Source of the DNA: Cyprinodon diabolis
Taxonomy: Eukaryota > Chordata > Actinopteri > Cyprinodontiformes > Cyprinodontidae
Direction: 5' to 3'
DNA length: 64,000 bases
Assembly: GCA_030533445.1 (NCBI GenBank)
Contig: CM060080.1
Span: 7,923,717-7,987,716 of the forward strand
Shown: one piece after another, positions 50,201-63,541 of the stretch
Layout: the number at the start of each line of letters is the position of its first letter
How positions within the stretch are numbered: the stretch's first letter is position 1
Translations under genes and position numbers: made by a program
Notes under the pieces: generated by a model
Seen by the model: only the letters and a program-made list of their open reading frames with translations
Told to the model about the DNA's origin: nothing
Database searches by the model: none

Positions 50201-50217
50201 AGCGCTCCCGGCAGTGA
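12907..50217 (+). CDS. baz1a: Bromodomain adjacent to zinc finger domain protein 1A (ACF1), complete, 29 coding exons
   Basis: The large accessory subunit that pairs with the ISWI ATPase (SMARCA5/SNF2H) in the nuclear ACF and CHRAC remodelling complexes, which space nucleosomes. All 29 exons carry GT-AG borders and sum to 4368 bases, keeping frame from ATG 12907 to TGA 50215-50217: 1455 residues, against about 1556 in human (from memory). Domain order is canonical: WAC about 22-128, lysine/glutamate-rich coiled coil about 285-393, DDT about 401-465, WHIM segments about 486-870, PHD 1114-1158, an acidic run about 1173-1214, bromodomain about 1335-1445. The N-terminus MPLLHRKPFVRQKPPADLRP is diagnostic. 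Exons are given in the six block entries. Most introns hold transposon copies. A shorter spacer between exons 6 and 7 and a shorter region before the bromodomain explain the reduced length. Confidence 0.97.
13953..14739 (-). mobile_element. hAT-like MITE carrying a BED-finger exon, copy 1
   Basis: Termini TAGGGTTGG and CCATCCCTA are inverted repeats, and the flanks ATATCTAT (13945-13952) and ATACCTAT (14740-14747) fit an 8-bp target duplication with one mismatch. Read on the minus strand, it encodes a protein starting MASGKEQELEDAPAALYRSA followed by WDHFAF and ATVCKHC, the first half of a BED zinc finger as found at the N-terminus of hAT transposases. No catalytic region remains. The second copy is at 25265-26061 in opposite orientation. 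Confidence 0.75.
15079..15284 (-). mobile_element. tRNA-derived SINE, copy 2, reversed
   Basis: Reverse-complement similarity to the SINE at 49311: the tail end TCTCACATTGGAGAAATT comes first and the pol III head (GGGATCAAACC, CTAACCACTAGGCCACCA) last. It lies in baz1a intron 1. Confidence 0.7.
15285..16260. other. baz1a intron 1, nothing supported
   Basis: AT-rich intronic DNA without coding frames, clear repeat borders or RNA signals. Confidence 0.45.
16268..16560 (+). repeat. Direct repeat flanking baz1a exons 2-3, left copy (includes repeat D end)
   Basis: About 290 bp is over 90% similar by eye to 18138-18430. Its last part (from about 16475: GGGTGTAAATAATAATCG, then GTATTGATGCATCGATCC) is the terminal part of repeat family D, also at 55025-55375. 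The copy stops about 40 bases before the exon 2 splice acceptor. Confidence 0.75.
17267..18137. other. baz1a intron 3, 5' part, nothing supported
   Basis: Intronic DNA with a weak inverted pair (GTAGGTTGTTTCTG near 17917 and AATAGAAACCTAC near 17946). No gene seen. Confidence 0.4.
18138..18890 (+). mobile_element. Direct repeat right copy plus longer repeat D copy
   Basis: The first 290 bp match 16268-16560. From about 18327 (GGGGTGTAGATAATAATCG) the D family continues through GACGTAATTCTCCCTGCCGT, the CAGTGTGTCACAGTGAGC word and TTTTTGATTTATGCTCAATA to GGAGGGGGCGGGGACG. The same words occur at 26240-26440 and, reversed, at 55070-55375. Terminal TAGGGGTGTAAAT suggests a hAT-type MITE, but no target duplication was resolved. 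Confidence 0.65.
19480..19760 (+). mobile_element. Relic of a Tc1-like transposase 3' end
   Basis: Words such as GAGGAGTGGATCAGAACC, CTCCCTCCAACCTGATGGAG and GAAACTGCTGCCAAAGA follow the nucleotide layout of the C-terminal part of fish Tc1 transposases, around the third catalytic residue and the SNLMEL-type segment. Frames are broken throughout. Family assignment is from memory of Tc1 sequences. Confidence 0.6.
19978..27178 (+). CDS. baz1a: baz1a exons 4-8: linker and charged coiled coil
   Basis: Exons 19978-20079, 24239-24326, 24400-24504, 26764-27000 and 27083-27178 (residues 184-393). Exons 4-6 encode the conserved YNYKVRLVKDEGSEPFTVK and FFPEDPPLFSPP segments. Exons 7-8 encode a long lysine/glutamate-rich helix (LKREREEVQEAKRKEREDK), probably a coiled coil or DNA/partner-binding helix. 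The AT-hook-like RRGRPPK stretch that I recall in mammalian BAZ1A between these parts is not encoded. Confidence 0.93.
20615..21111. mobile_element. TTAA-site MITE (piggyBac- or Kolobok-like), 497 bp
   Basis: Inverted termini AGGCATACTATGCAAC (20615-20630) and GTTGCATAGTATACCT (21096-21111) differ at one position and are flanked directly by TTAA at 20611-20614 and 21112-21115. TTAA duplication is typical of piggyBac and Kolobok elements. A 37-codon ORF from 20891 (MAEPARKQRNWNKIVTYRS) has no recognisable family. It lies in baz1a intron 4. Confidence 0.75.
21373..21690. repeat. Dispersed teleost repeat R, copy 4 (diverged)
   Basis: Starts CAGTTTATTTCTATAGCGCC and continues through GAGAGGAAAAAACCC to a shortened end. 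More diverged than the other copies and with an internal inserted segment around 21530-21570. Confidence 0.7.
21917..21954. repeat. Perfect 16-bp inverted repeat
   Basis: ATCCATTATCTGACAC (21917-21932) is the exact complement of GTGTCAGATAATGGAT (21939-21954) around a six-base loop. Immediately after it, GGGAATCGAACCCAGAACC (21979-21997) looks like a reversed tRNA B-box region of a dispersed fish repeat. Confidence 0.85.
22865..24139. mobile_element. hAT-type MITE G (GGGCTGCAAC family), split by a later insertion
   Basis: The two halves (22865-23062 and 23984-24139) join into the layout of the uninterrupted copies at 37077-37459 and 55376-55666: GATTAATC words, GACAGAGAGACCCACTTAGA, CTCTTTCCAGAACTCC and an end reading TTCAGCCCTG. 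Element C copy 1 sits between the halves. Confidence 0.7.
23063..23983 (+). mobile_element. Zinc-finger-bearing element C, copy 1
   Basis: Inverted ends CAGGGTTCC (23063-23071) and GGAACCCTG (23975-23983), with TCTTTC repeated on both sides (23057-23062 and 23984-23989). Internally a + strand frame at about 23475-23545 reads KSFKLRTMGIKAVESHMRST followed by KHK, the second half of a C2H2/BED-like finger; the first cysteine region upstream is broken by frameshifts. Other copies are at 46074-47337 and 62638-63541. No transposase core is visible. A hAT-like origin is an inference from the ends and finger. Confidence 0.7.
25265..26061 (+). mobile_element. hAT-like MITE carrying a BED-finger exon, copy 2
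   Basis: Ends TAGGGATGGAACGGTT and CATTCCACCCCTA are inverted repeats; flanks GTTCACGC and CTTCACGA share TTCACG, a probable decayed 8-bp duplication. The + strand ORF reaches MVSGKEQELEDAPAALYRSA, VWDHFAF, ATVCKHC and NSNMTNMSG and then stops at 25701-25703, exactly before the histidines of a BED finger. This fits a retained transposase exon 1 whose downstream exons were deleted. Opposite orientation to copy 1 at 13953. Confidence 0.75.
26240..26470 (+). repeat. Repeat D internal fragment
   Basis: Shares CAGTGTGTCGCAGTGAGCGT, TTTTTGATTTATACTCAG and GGAGGGGGCGGGGACG with the D copy at 18138-18890. Neither end of the element is present. Confidence 0.6.
27179..29014. other. baz1a intron 8, nothing supported
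   Basis: Intron of about 1.8 kb. ORFs up to 99 codons (27526, 27731) have no recognisable family or splice context. No clear repeat copy or RNA gene was found by eye. Confidence 0.45.
29015..31700 (+). CDS. baz1a: baz1a exons 9-12: DDT and first WHIM segments
   Basis: Exons 29015-29153, 30803-30934, 31011-31331 and 31535-31700 (residues 394-646). The DDT domain (MVLEFLRAFGELFDL, then LCELLFFFLTAIFQAL) and the following WHIM helix region (VASLAAAWPQLHQG, LSEILRLYILASGAD) form the part that contacts the ISWI ATPase in this family. Exon 12 closes with SVYDLTPG/EKLKILQALVGKLL. Intron 9 contains two nested MITEs. Confidence 0.96.
29321..30490. mobile_element. MITE with AGGGCCAGGCTA ends, interrupted by a Tigger-like MITE
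   Basis: Inverted ends AGAGTATTAGGGCCAGGCTA (29321-29340) and TAGCCTGGCCCTGATACTCC (30471-30490). The inside is rich in repeated ACTTTATTCT/GAATAAAGT words. A partial copy starts at 45403 (GAGAATTAGGGCCAAGCTAA). It lies in baz1a intron 9 and holds the element at 29368. Confidence 0.7.
29368..30024. mobile_element. Tigger/pogo-like MITE, 657 bp
   Basis: Left end CAGTGAATCCTCGTTTATCG and right end ATAGCGAGGGTTCACTT are inverted repeats, each flanked by TA (29366-29367 and 30025-30026). Subterminal CCGCGATAGGTGAAATCCGT and AAATCCGTGAAGCAGCGA words are those of Tigger-type elements. A 150-codon minus-strand ORF within it looks fortuitous. Nested in the MITE 29321-30490. Confidence 0.8.
32430..32710. 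repeat. Dispersed repeat X, copy 1
   Basis: Similar to 33413-33660 inside the pogo-like element: GTTTACATGTAAAGTC against GTTTACATGCAAAGTC, then AGAGAAGCTGATCTGGGA and GAGACAGACACA. Family unknown. It lies in baz1a intron 12. Confidence 0.6.
32865..35345. mobile_element. Dispersed repeat Y, interrupted copy in baz1a intron 12
   Basis: Outer parts 32865-33109 and 34972-35345 match the uninterrupted copy at 59645-60140 in cfl2 intron 3: GCTATTATTTTACATTT, AAAATGACTTTCAT, TTAATATGGCTAACTG, ACAGATGCTCCCGACTCG and GGCAGGAAGCAGGAC. The pogo-like element 33110-34971 sits inside. Confidence 0.75.
33110..34971 (+). mobile_element. Degenerate pogo/Tigger-like DNA transposon, 1862 bp
   Basis: Inverted ends CCGTATTTTCACGACTATAA (33110-) and TTATGGTCGTGAAAATACGG (-34971), flanked by TA at 33108-33109 and 34972-34973. 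Fragments of a DDE_1-type transposase C-terminal region occur twice: LICDSMRAHLTADVK, KQMNAVLAVI and LDIGVNR at 33299-33415, and again with the longer PFKVRLRAAWERWMTDGDHS and an acidic tail ending at TAA 34180-34182. The first catalytic part is missing. Repeat X-like sequence separates the two fragments, and a second internal duplication (GGCTGGCAGGTGTTTTT) lies at 34300-34600. Not functional. Confidence 0.8.
35903..40455 (+). CDS. baz1a: baz1a exons 13-20: charged linker and WHIM2/WHIM3 region
   Basis: Exons 35903-36010, 38177-38256, 39050-39156, 39245-39477, 39559-39782, 39865-39983, 40068-40222 and 40304-40455 (residues 646-1039). Exon 13 is a charged helix. Exons 16-17 contain the WHIM motifs LFRRYWIIPSASALFVEEDF and WSFYGSIEEVDQLIEALNPR. 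Exons 18-20 encode RLRDLLLDLEDRIYQG, KVWRTALEEGNYELL and VEQGIERRFLKPPLG. WHIM segments in ISWI partners contact linker DNA and the ATPase. Exons 15-20 are tightly spaced, with introns under 90 bases. Confidence 0.95.
36735..36835. repeat. Degraded hAT-like end
   Basis: Repeated AATTGATAAGG-type words closing with CAATTCCCAACACTAC, typical of fish hAT termini. No partner end was found, so this is a fragment. Confidence 0.4.
37077..37459. mobile_element. hAT-type MITE G, copy 2
   Basis: GGGCTGCAACTAACGATTAT opens the element; CGATTAATCTGATTATTTGT followed by a GCCCC end closes it. Internal CGATTAAT words recur throughout. It lies in baz1a intron 13 without coding content. Confidence 0.7.
38345..38975. 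repeat. Dispersed teleost repeat R, copy 5
   Basis: Near full-length copy from TTCAGTTTATTTCTTTAGAG to AACAGATTCTGCAGAG, immediately before baz1a exon 15. Close in sequence to the copies at 3404 and 61561. Confidence 0.8.
40584..42545 (+). mobile_element. THAP-bearing dispersed repeat, copy B, interrupted
   Basis: Parts 40584-41202 and 42456-42545 match copy A (1766-2487). The THAP first half starts at ATG 40905 (MPTCMAAGCW). The second half lies in the +1 frame (CIANLKREDLPSNFWPEKKH, ICSQH), ending at TGA 41134-41136. The frame break is the same as in copy A. It lies in baz1a intron 20. Confidence 0.75.
41203..42455. mobile_element. hAT-like element, 1253 bp, inside THAP repeat copy B
   Basis: Ends CAGTGATGGGAC and GTGCCCAACACTG are imperfect inverted repeats with CAGTG...CACTG tips and dense subterminal GTTACT/AGTAAC words. 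A perfect 8-bp direct repeat, CAAACCAG, flanks it (41195-41202 and 42456-42463). Copy A carries one uninterrupted CAAACCAG at 2381-2388. A + strand ORF from 41664 (MESEDDSSSKQ) to 41966 could be a leftover transposase N-terminus; I do not recognise it. No catalytic domain. Confidence 0.9.
42811..44856 (+). CDS. baz1a: baz1a exons 21-26: PHD finger and acidic tract
   Basis: Exons 42811-42882, 43822-43907, 43984-44148, 44223-44431, 44502-44621 and 44702-44856 (residues 1039-1308). The PHD finger (C4HC3) runs from Cys1114 (CRLC, then CDGCDRGHHIHC) across the intron 23 junction to WFCPDC ending at Cys1158. Exon 24 then encodes an almost pure glutamate/aspartate run from GAG/GAA-rich DNA at about 44317-44425. 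Exons 25-26 are basic and serine-rich, probably disordered. Confidence 0.96.
42883..43821. other. baz1a intron 21, nothing supported
   Basis: AT-rich intron; ORFs of 70-76 codons have no family resemblance. Confidence 0.45.
45403..45800. repeat. Fragments of two dispersed repeats
   Basis: GAGAATTAGGGCCAAGCTAA at 45403 opens a truncated copy of the MITE at 29321, with internal GAATAAAGT words. From 45712, TCCGTCCATTTTCCATCACC and GTCTCCAGCTGTCTACGGGC are a reversed piece of repeat S. Both are in baz1a intron 26. Confidence 0.6.
46074..47337 (+). mobile_element. Zinc-finger-bearing element C, copy 2, with an L1 insertion
   Basis: Same ends as copy 1 (CAGGGTTCC... GGAACCCTG). Flanking TTATTT and TTATGT may be a decayed target duplication. 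The half finger reads GIKAVESHMRSTKHK at about 46835-46895. Relative to copies 1 and 3 it holds about 325 extra bases (46420-46746). Confidence 0.75.
46420..46746 (-). mobile_element. 5'-truncated L1 3' end inside element C
   Basis: This segment matches 48711-49045, the reversed 3' untranslated part of an L1-like LINE (TTTTTATTAACATTACTAAA, TCACAACAGGTTTTCC, ATAATGTAGCTTTGAAGTGG). Only the region after the ORF2 stop is present, as expected for 5' truncation. Confidence 0.7.
47338..47910. other. baz1a intron 26, 3' part, nothing supported
   Basis: Unique-looking intronic DNA between element C and exon 27. No coding or RNA signal. Confidence 0.45.
47911..50217 (+). CDS. baz1a: baz1a exons 27-29: bromodomain and C-terminus
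   Basis: Exons 47911-48092, 48267-48354 and 50042-50217 (residues 1308-1455). The bromodomain shows VELVRHEDSWPFMKLVSK, the ZA-loop VPDYYDII, the helix TIREKVNNCQYQTAGDYI and LMFSNCLQYNPRQTNEAKAG, where the Asn of QYN is the acetyl-lysine-binding position. The C-terminus is basic (PPTKRSRQ). Intron 28 holds an L1 fragment and a SINE. Confidence 0.96.
48711..49285 (-). mobile_element. L1-clade LINE fragment, ORF2 C-terminus and 3' UTR, minus strand
   Basis: On the minus strand, sequence at about 49240-49000 translates to MLLASKKAITRRW, LNEWIDVI and, after a frameshift, MEKMTAYIRLEIDKF, the pattern of the C-terminus of fish L1 ORF2. The remainder toward 48711 is the 3' untranslated region shared with 46420-46746. 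Truncated and dead. It lies in baz1a intron 28. Confidence 0.75.
49311..49530 (+). mobile_element. tRNA-derived SINE, copy 3
   Basis: The clearest copy: A box TGGCTTAGTGG (49318-49328) matches the pol III consensus, and AGTTCGAAACC (49362-49372) is a near-consensus B box, 34 bases later. Body AAAGACCCTTAACCCCCCAC and end GAGATCAATAAAGCT match the copy at 11218. It follows the L1 fragment directly. Confidence 0.8.
49862..49975. repeat. Short repeat pair with 52381-52482
   Basis: GGTTAATACAACTACTCCTT and AATGCCATCAGAACACTTAT recur in the same order at 52381-52482 downstream of baz1a. Probably ends of one dispersed family; type unknown. Confidence 0.6.
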
Positions 50218-51850
50218 CCTCTCCACCCTCTGCTCCCTGCTGGCTCCTGGGCCTGGAAAAGCATTGATGTGGTTTGAAGGTGCCCTTTGATGCAAGCTGT
50301 GAGAGAGGGCGCCCAGAGGGGAAATGGGAATAAAACATGTTTTTTTATATATAAAAACTTCCAGCTACAGCAGCTCTGACTGGAGAGAGTTACTTCTGTT
50401 CACCTGCTGTGAGGTGAAACCTTTGTAGAAAGGCCTTGGGGTTCTTCCTGTGGTCTGCAAGGCATTTCTTTTCCACTGTGTCAACAGGTGCGTTGATCAG
50501 CCAAACATGGTGCTGTAGGATAGTAGAGTCCCTGCTCATTTTCACCTTGTTTCATTTAAAACCACTGAGAAACTTTTGCACTGACCCATAAACTTCCAAC
50601 TGATTCGGCTTTACGTGATTGCTCAGGGACAAACGTTAGCATTCTGACGCTGCCGTAGTGAAAACGATCAAATGTACATAGGTGTGAACTGTGTGTGCGC
50701 GAAGCCGTCGTTTAGTTGATGGTTTGTTGGTCCAAGAGGACATCCTTCCATCACTGGAATATTTCAGGTTGATCAATATAAACTCTGACACTTCAAACCT
50801 AAACTACTGGAAACACAGAACCCGTTTGTAGTTTAAAAATGTTGTTTTATTTCATAATTCAGTGGAGTTATTTTCTTATAGCAGATATGTAGCATTTTCA
50901 GATGTACATAAAGGAAATGAAAGTGAAAGCCATAAAATATGAAGACGCCCATTTAAATCCCAAATCTTTTTGCTCTTTGAAGCATAAATTAAAAGATAAC
51001 TAAACTTGGTTATTTATGTAAGAGATGTAATCTTCCTAAAACTTTAATATCTGAATGTTTGAATAAGATTGTTTTTCTTTGAATGGAGTGTTAATATGCA
51101 GATCCTTCAGAGCCCCCTAACATTTATATATTTGATATTTAAAACAGCTTTAGTTGCCATAAAGCGGATGTTTAATGCGAGCAATCCATAGATCCGATCC
51201 AGTTTCATTAATCAAGTGAGTTTAGAGGAAAAAATTGTTCCCTTGAGATGTTATGAAAGTAAAGAGAGTTTGTTTGGTGTTAATCAATAAATTCTAAGAT
51301 TCAGTGGAATAAAGAAAGGGGAAGAGGAGCAGCCGAAGATGCTGTTCTTCCTCCTGCCTCTGGCTCAGGGTTTGATTGTTCAGATTCTTCTAGTTGAACC
51401 CCTGCAGCTCGAGCTTTTCACAGGAAGTGCTGCTGTTTTAAAGTTGAGTTAGAACAAAGATTACAGCCAAACGGGAGCGGCCTGGAGGAAAGATGCTCGT
51501 TTTCTTTTTCTTTTGTTCTTCACATTCCATTTAGATACGAGGGAAGGGCAAAGCTAGCTGTGTCCTGCTGAGAACTTGTTCCTGTAAGCTCTCTGGTAGC
51601 TGCGGTTTTAGTGACCCTGTTTGGGACTACTGCACCATGTTCTGATGTTTTTGGTACACTGTGCCCCGTCTGTGTTCGCTGGGTAAACATCAGCTGGAGA
51701 CACTACACTGGAGCTGTTGCAGACCCCCACCCCCCACTGCTCTGTATTTATTAGTCAAAACTTTCTTTTCGCTCTCCTTATTTATGACCGTTTGTCCTGA
51801 TTTTCTGATTCTGTTCTAATGTTAAAATAAACAGTTTTTACTGAAACCTG
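50218..51850 (+). other. baz1a: baz1a 3' untranslated region
   Basis: AATAAA at 50329-50334 would give a short 3' end. A second AATAAA at 51826-51831, after GU/U-rich and repeat-poor sequence, would give a long one near 51850. Absence of repeats across this stretch supports transcribed UTR. Usage is not visible. Confidence 0.55.
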
Positions 51851-53390
51851 CCCACCATTGATTTCTTACTTTCTATGTAGTGTGAGACATATGGGGAGCG
51901 TTTGTGTAGATTAGCAGTCAAATATTAGGAGCAATATTTATGGTTATTCAGCTTGTTTTACAAGAAAAATAAGGGGCTTATTTTTTCAAGTCATTTTTTT
52001 CACTGTCTTTGATTCGTTTCTAAAAGTCAAAGGGAAGCTCGTTCTGACATGGTCTTAAATTGAAGGGCACTTGGAGAGGTCCAATTACAGCAGGAGAAAA
52101 ACCTGTTTTCTGATGCAGTCAGGGAAGAAAGGCCTGTGTTCTTAATACTGACCCATGTCACATATGGAGGGAAAAAAAGGCTCTGAAATGGAGAACATCC
52201 TAACTGTGAGGTAAGGGAGTGGGAGCGTTATGCTATGGAGCTGCAGAGACTGCAGAAGGCCTCATTAGGAAAAACTGGGACGGAAGAGCTGCAGGCCTCA
52301 GCCAGTTGCATATGGCGGCGCCTGGCGGCAAAGACGTCATCTCCTCTGCTCTTCACCTGAGCCTGGCACAGGCCACCCCCGGTTAATACAACTATTCCTT
52401 ATTTTTGCACATTATTTATGTCTTTGATAAAGATCCTTTGGCAAAAATGCCATCAGAACACTTATAATAAGTGTTTCTCAGCCCCCTCCTGCAGTGTCCA
52501 TCATATTGGATCAGTCCATTTGCTGCAAATGTTCAGAAAGGTCCAAACAGATAGCAGCAAACCATTTGAAAACAAACGATGCAAAGAGCGGTGTTGCAAA
52601 CTTGGAGCTTTGGTCGCTATATTTAGCGACTTTTCAGACCCCTCTAGCACTTTGATTTCAAAAAGCGCCTAGCGCCAAATATAGCAACTTTTTTCTGCTA
52701 CTGGAGATTTTGGAGACTTTAAAAGCAGCAAACTCTGCTCTTCAGAGCAAGTAGATTGGTAACCCCGCCTCCTACTCTCTATCTTGTCTGCTGTCATGAT
52801 TCATGCAGCTATTATTTCATCCAAATGAAAAATGGAGAATAGAGAAGCAGATCATGGCTTGTCTACAGTGGGTTAAAAAAAAATCTTTGATTCCTTTTGA
52901 GACAGCATGAAAAGTCAGCTGAGGAAAACTACAAGAAGAGAGGGACAAAACCTAGAACAAATAATGAATGTCTATTCTATTAACATTTCCCTGTCTGTAT
53001 AATGGGTCTGTCCTATGTGTTGTCTTCTCAGTTCAGGGGGCCCCCTGCCTGTCTTTGCCTAGGGCCCCACATTTCCTAAATCCGCCCTTGATTGAGGACA
53101 ATAATCCCAGTTTAGGGCTTTAGAATCAGTCTTATCGCTTCTGGGGGATGGTGTGTCTGTCTGTCTCTATGGCGGTAATAGCACCATAAAACTCTGGGAT
53201 GAGTTTGTGAAACTGACTTCTTTCATCTTCACAGCGGCCTCTATCAGAGAGCGCGCGCCCACACGCTGGAGTTGTGATTAAAATCCCTCATTAATCCCAA
53301 ACCCTCGTTGAAAGGAGTGACCTCACTGCTTCTGGGAGCGGATCAGTAATCAGTGGGTTTTTAGATCCAGGATGGCCGCCATAAATCAGT
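51851..53390. other. baz1a-cfl2 intergenic region
   Basis: Contains the second member of the 49862/52381 repeat pair at 52381-52482. I saw no further gene, only short ORFs (52418-52672) without family resemblance. Confidence 0.45.
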
Positions 53391-53578
53391 TTCACCATGA
53401 GACAAAGTCCATGTTGGAAAAAGGAAATAAAGCATGAGAAGCAGAAACCCCGCCCACTTAGATCCTGCTCCTTCCTCCTCCTCCTCCTCCTCCGGTCGCT
53501 CGGCTACATTCCTGCTATCTTTCTCCTCCAGACACCTTCGTCTGATACCGACGCAGTGCGGAAGAATCCCGGAGTAAA

Positions 53579-60278
<6,700 letters not shown>

Positions 60279-61180
60279 TGCCGCAGCGACGAGCTGAGCG
60301 GAGTCAAGCCAACCGCCGTGCCATCAGGACCGAAGCAACCAACCCCACCCGAACACCGTCACTTCACCCAGAAGCTTGCTCTGTCTATATCCATGTCCTG
60401 AAGGTGTTAGCGTATTTAGGCTTCTTTGTTATATTTTTGTCTTGGTTCTTATTGCTTTCTTTTTTTTTTCCTAAACATGAAGGAGATCTCATTAACGTGA
60501 TGATATGCAAACACCTCCCAATTTGTTGTCTTGTGACTCTGACTCACATGGCAGAAACAAAACCACACTACCAAACCCCAGGAAGGTTCTCTCTCTCTCT
60601 CACAGCCAGAGTTTTGCCAAAAAGTGGATATGAAGGAAGCAGCCACTGTTGTGGGATGAGAGCGCCACAAAGCACTGCCTCCTGCTGTAAACGGGTTGCA
60701 CTCGCCAAGCTTTTTACCTGAATATTTATTATTGTAATCATTTGTTTTCTCTCCATTTCATCCGACCGGGCCGACACGTCATCAGTCTATGCATAACCAT
60801 TACTGTCCAGCACTTTTCATTTAAACACTACAGGCTGAAAGTAAAGTTCCTCACGTTGAATTACAATTTGTTTTTGTATCCAAATGGTTTGTTGACCTCA
60901 GTTCTGGTTCAGTTTGACCATCACTAGCTGTTTGTTTGGCGCCTTATTTCAGTTTGAATGTAACCGTCACACCAGAGTTGGAGTGCACTATTGTTTTGTA
61001 AGAAAGCACTACAGGAAGCAGGTTTGACCCCTCCCTCCCTCCAGCAGTGAGTACCCCCCCCCCCCCCTCCCCCCGAAGAACAACAACATCATCATCATCA
61101 TCTGGAGCCTTAAAGTGAAACATTGTTTCTGAGATCACAGGAAGCCACTTTGCAATAAAAGCCTGTGGCAGAAAAAAGTC
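60279..61180 (+). other. cfl2: cfl2 3' untranslated region
   Basis: Repeat-free stretch ending with AATAAA at 61154-61159. Contains a C14 tract at 61054-61067 followed by T and C6, and CATCATCATCATCATC at 61087-61102. Poly-C tracts can bind poly(rC)-binding proteins; that is a possibility only. Confidence 0.7.
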
Positions 61181-61560
61181 TCCTGGTCTTTTTTTTTTTT
61201 ACACATTTCTCAAAGGAACTTTTATTTTTTACTCCTAATGGAATACTGCTTAAACTTCGAACCAGGTATAGGCTACATTTATGATGTAATGATGGAGTTT
61301 TCAGATTGATAAGCAGCACCTGGTGCATCAATGCTCTGTGTGGGCAGCTTCATTTAAAATGACCACATCTGGTTGATTTCATAGTGATTCTGCTGCCGCT
61401 TCCACATAAAGGATGCAGCACGACGTGGTGTCTGGCAGCCTGTGGTTCTGACGGTAGCCTGGCTGGTCCTGGACTCTGTTCTCTCGGCAACCTTCAAAAT
61501 TTAACCTGAGTTCATCTGAATCTGTGATCTCAAAGTGGAATCCGTCAGGGCGGGTGTCAT

Positions 61561-62020
61561 TGAATTCAGTTTATTTCTATAGCGCCAATTCACAACGCAG
61601 GTCATCTCAAGGCACTTTACAGTTCACCAGATCCTGCAGTCAGATTGATTAAAAGGTTAAAACCAGCTGGTTGCATCGACTCATTGACTCTTCAGCAATC
61701 CCTCACACTAAGCATGCTTGTAGTGACAGTGGAGAGGAAAAACTTCCTTTTAACAGGAAGAAACCTCCAGCAGAACCAGGCTGAGTGTTAGCGTCCATCT
61801 GCTGAGGCTGACTGGAGTTCAAGGAGACAGAACCAGACAAAGAAAAAGCATAGATACAAAAGGCAACTGTCAACCAGTTCCACAAGCAGCCCCATCCAGG
61901 AAACCCACAGCCAGGCAGACGAGCTCCGAGCCAGCTCCCATGTCAGAGGATGAAGAGAGCACATCCAGTTAGTCACAGTCAGAGAAACCGGCCAAACTCC
62001 AACATCTAGAAACAAAGGTG
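61561..62020. repeat. Dispersed teleost repeat R, copy 6
   Basis: Starts TTCAGTTTATTTCTATAGCG and runs to the AACATCTAGAAACAAAGGTG word, where a repeat S copy begins. Lies downstream of cfl2. Confidence 0.8.
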
Positions 62021-62023
62021 TGT

Positions 62024-62160
62024 CTCAAATGCCCTGCGATGGACTGGAGAACTGTCCAGGGTGGACCCCCCTCTCCCCCATAGACAGCTGGAGATGGACA
62101 CCAGCACCCCTCACCACCCCAGCGGGGATAAAGGTGACATAAATTGGATGGATGGATAAA
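62024..62160. repeat. Dispersed repeat S, copy 2
   Basis: CCCTGCGATGGACTGGAGAA, GACAGCTGGAGATGGACACC and GGATGGATGGATAAA match the copy at 7905-8205. Confidence 0.75.
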
Positions 62161-62261
62161 GAAGGTAGACTTTTCTAGGAACTCGTCTAGAACATCTGGA
62201 AATGATTTCACAGAGATGGACTCTTCATAAGGTGAAGAAGATGATGGACCCCTGTCAACAC

Positions 62262-62480
62262 ACCCATGTGGGTTGGATGTGGGCCCCATCTGGGCCGCCC
62301 AGGTAGGTCCCAGTTATTTTTGTCCGGGGGTTGTGTGGTGGCCCCATGTGGGAAAGCCCAGATGGGCTGAGAGTGGGTTTCACATGGGCCCTATCTAAAG
62401 CCTGCATGGGCAACCCAGGTTTCTCCCACATGGATCCCATGTGGGCTGATTATGGGTCCCTATAGATCCTACACTGTACC
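62262..62480. repeat. Imperfect repeats of CCCATGTGGG-like words
   Basis: CCCATGTGGG, CCCACATGG, CCAGATGGGCT, CACATGGGCC and related partly palindromic words recur about every 20-40 bases. This looks like a decayed minisatellite or the core of an unknown MITE. Confidence 0.55.
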
Positions 62481-62637
62481 CACAAGCCTAACCTTTACAA
62501 GCTAATTAATTTTGGTGGGTTCTTATTTTGTTTGCATTAATCTGTCTTTATGTAAAAAAAACCGAGTTGTCTCTTGGTAAGAAATGCAGTACATAAATAA
62601 AAACACTGCCATTATTCCTGTTTTTATTAGGTCAAAT

Positions 62638-63541
62638 CAGGGTTCCCATGGGTCCTTAAAAAGTCTTAAAAGGCATTGAATTCTTCAAAATAAAACGAAG
62701 GCCTTCATTGGTATTAAAATGTCTTAAATCAGTCTTCCGTAGGTCTTAGTGTTTAAAACATAAATAGGATTATTTTTATTATGAGTTATTGTAATCTAAG
62801 TAAAACATAAAAATTGACTTTTTTTTATTTAAAAAAAATAACAGCTCGCCATTATTGGTTCCGTCCCAATAGCGGAACCAATAAAAGCGTTGTTGCGGCC
62901 GGGACATTTGGGAGATGCACCATTTACTTTTTGTCTGGAAAATATGAGCAGGTGTAAATGTAACCAAAATTGTCTCCAGCCAAGAGTTTTCTCCATGGAT
63001 AAAACCAGGGAACATACATGAGGCTCAGTGGATTTTGTGCAAGAAGTCATTCAAGCTCAGAACGATGGGAATTAAGGCAGTGGAGTCGCACATGCGAAGC
63101 ACGAAACACAAAGCGTCAAAATCAAGTTACTGAGAAACAGCCGGTATTTCTCAGTTTTGTTCCACCCTTGTCTCTGCAACGCCTCCACTTATCACCAAAT
63201 CAAACATACTAAGAAAACAATACAAAGAAAAATAGCTGCAAAAAAGACTTAGCACTGGTTATGTTGTGGCTTTAAAACTGATTTGTTTTGTTCCCTGCTA
63301 AAACAAAGTTTGTGAATTCAGTTAAATAATTGTTAAAATATGTCATTTGTGTGTTTTTAGCTTTCTTCCTGTATGGAAAGTTTTTCAAAATTTGAAACAT
63401 TAGTGCAGTGGTTTATGTTAAAATAAACCTTTGGGTTAAGTTGTCGCAAGCAGGTTTTTCTTGTGAATTTGGTCTTAGATTTTTATTTCAAGTGGCATTA
63501 AAAGTCTTGAATTTAACTTGCCTTATGCTGTAGGAACCCTG
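62638..63541 (+). mobile_element. Zinc-finger-bearing element C, copy 3
   Basis: Starts CAGGGTTCCCATGGGTCC and ends TAGGAACCCTG. The half finger HEAQWILCKKSFKLRTMGIK, then AVESHMRSTKHK, lies at about 63016-63115 with the first frame broken upstream. No L1 insert, and no clear target duplication. Confidence 0.75.
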
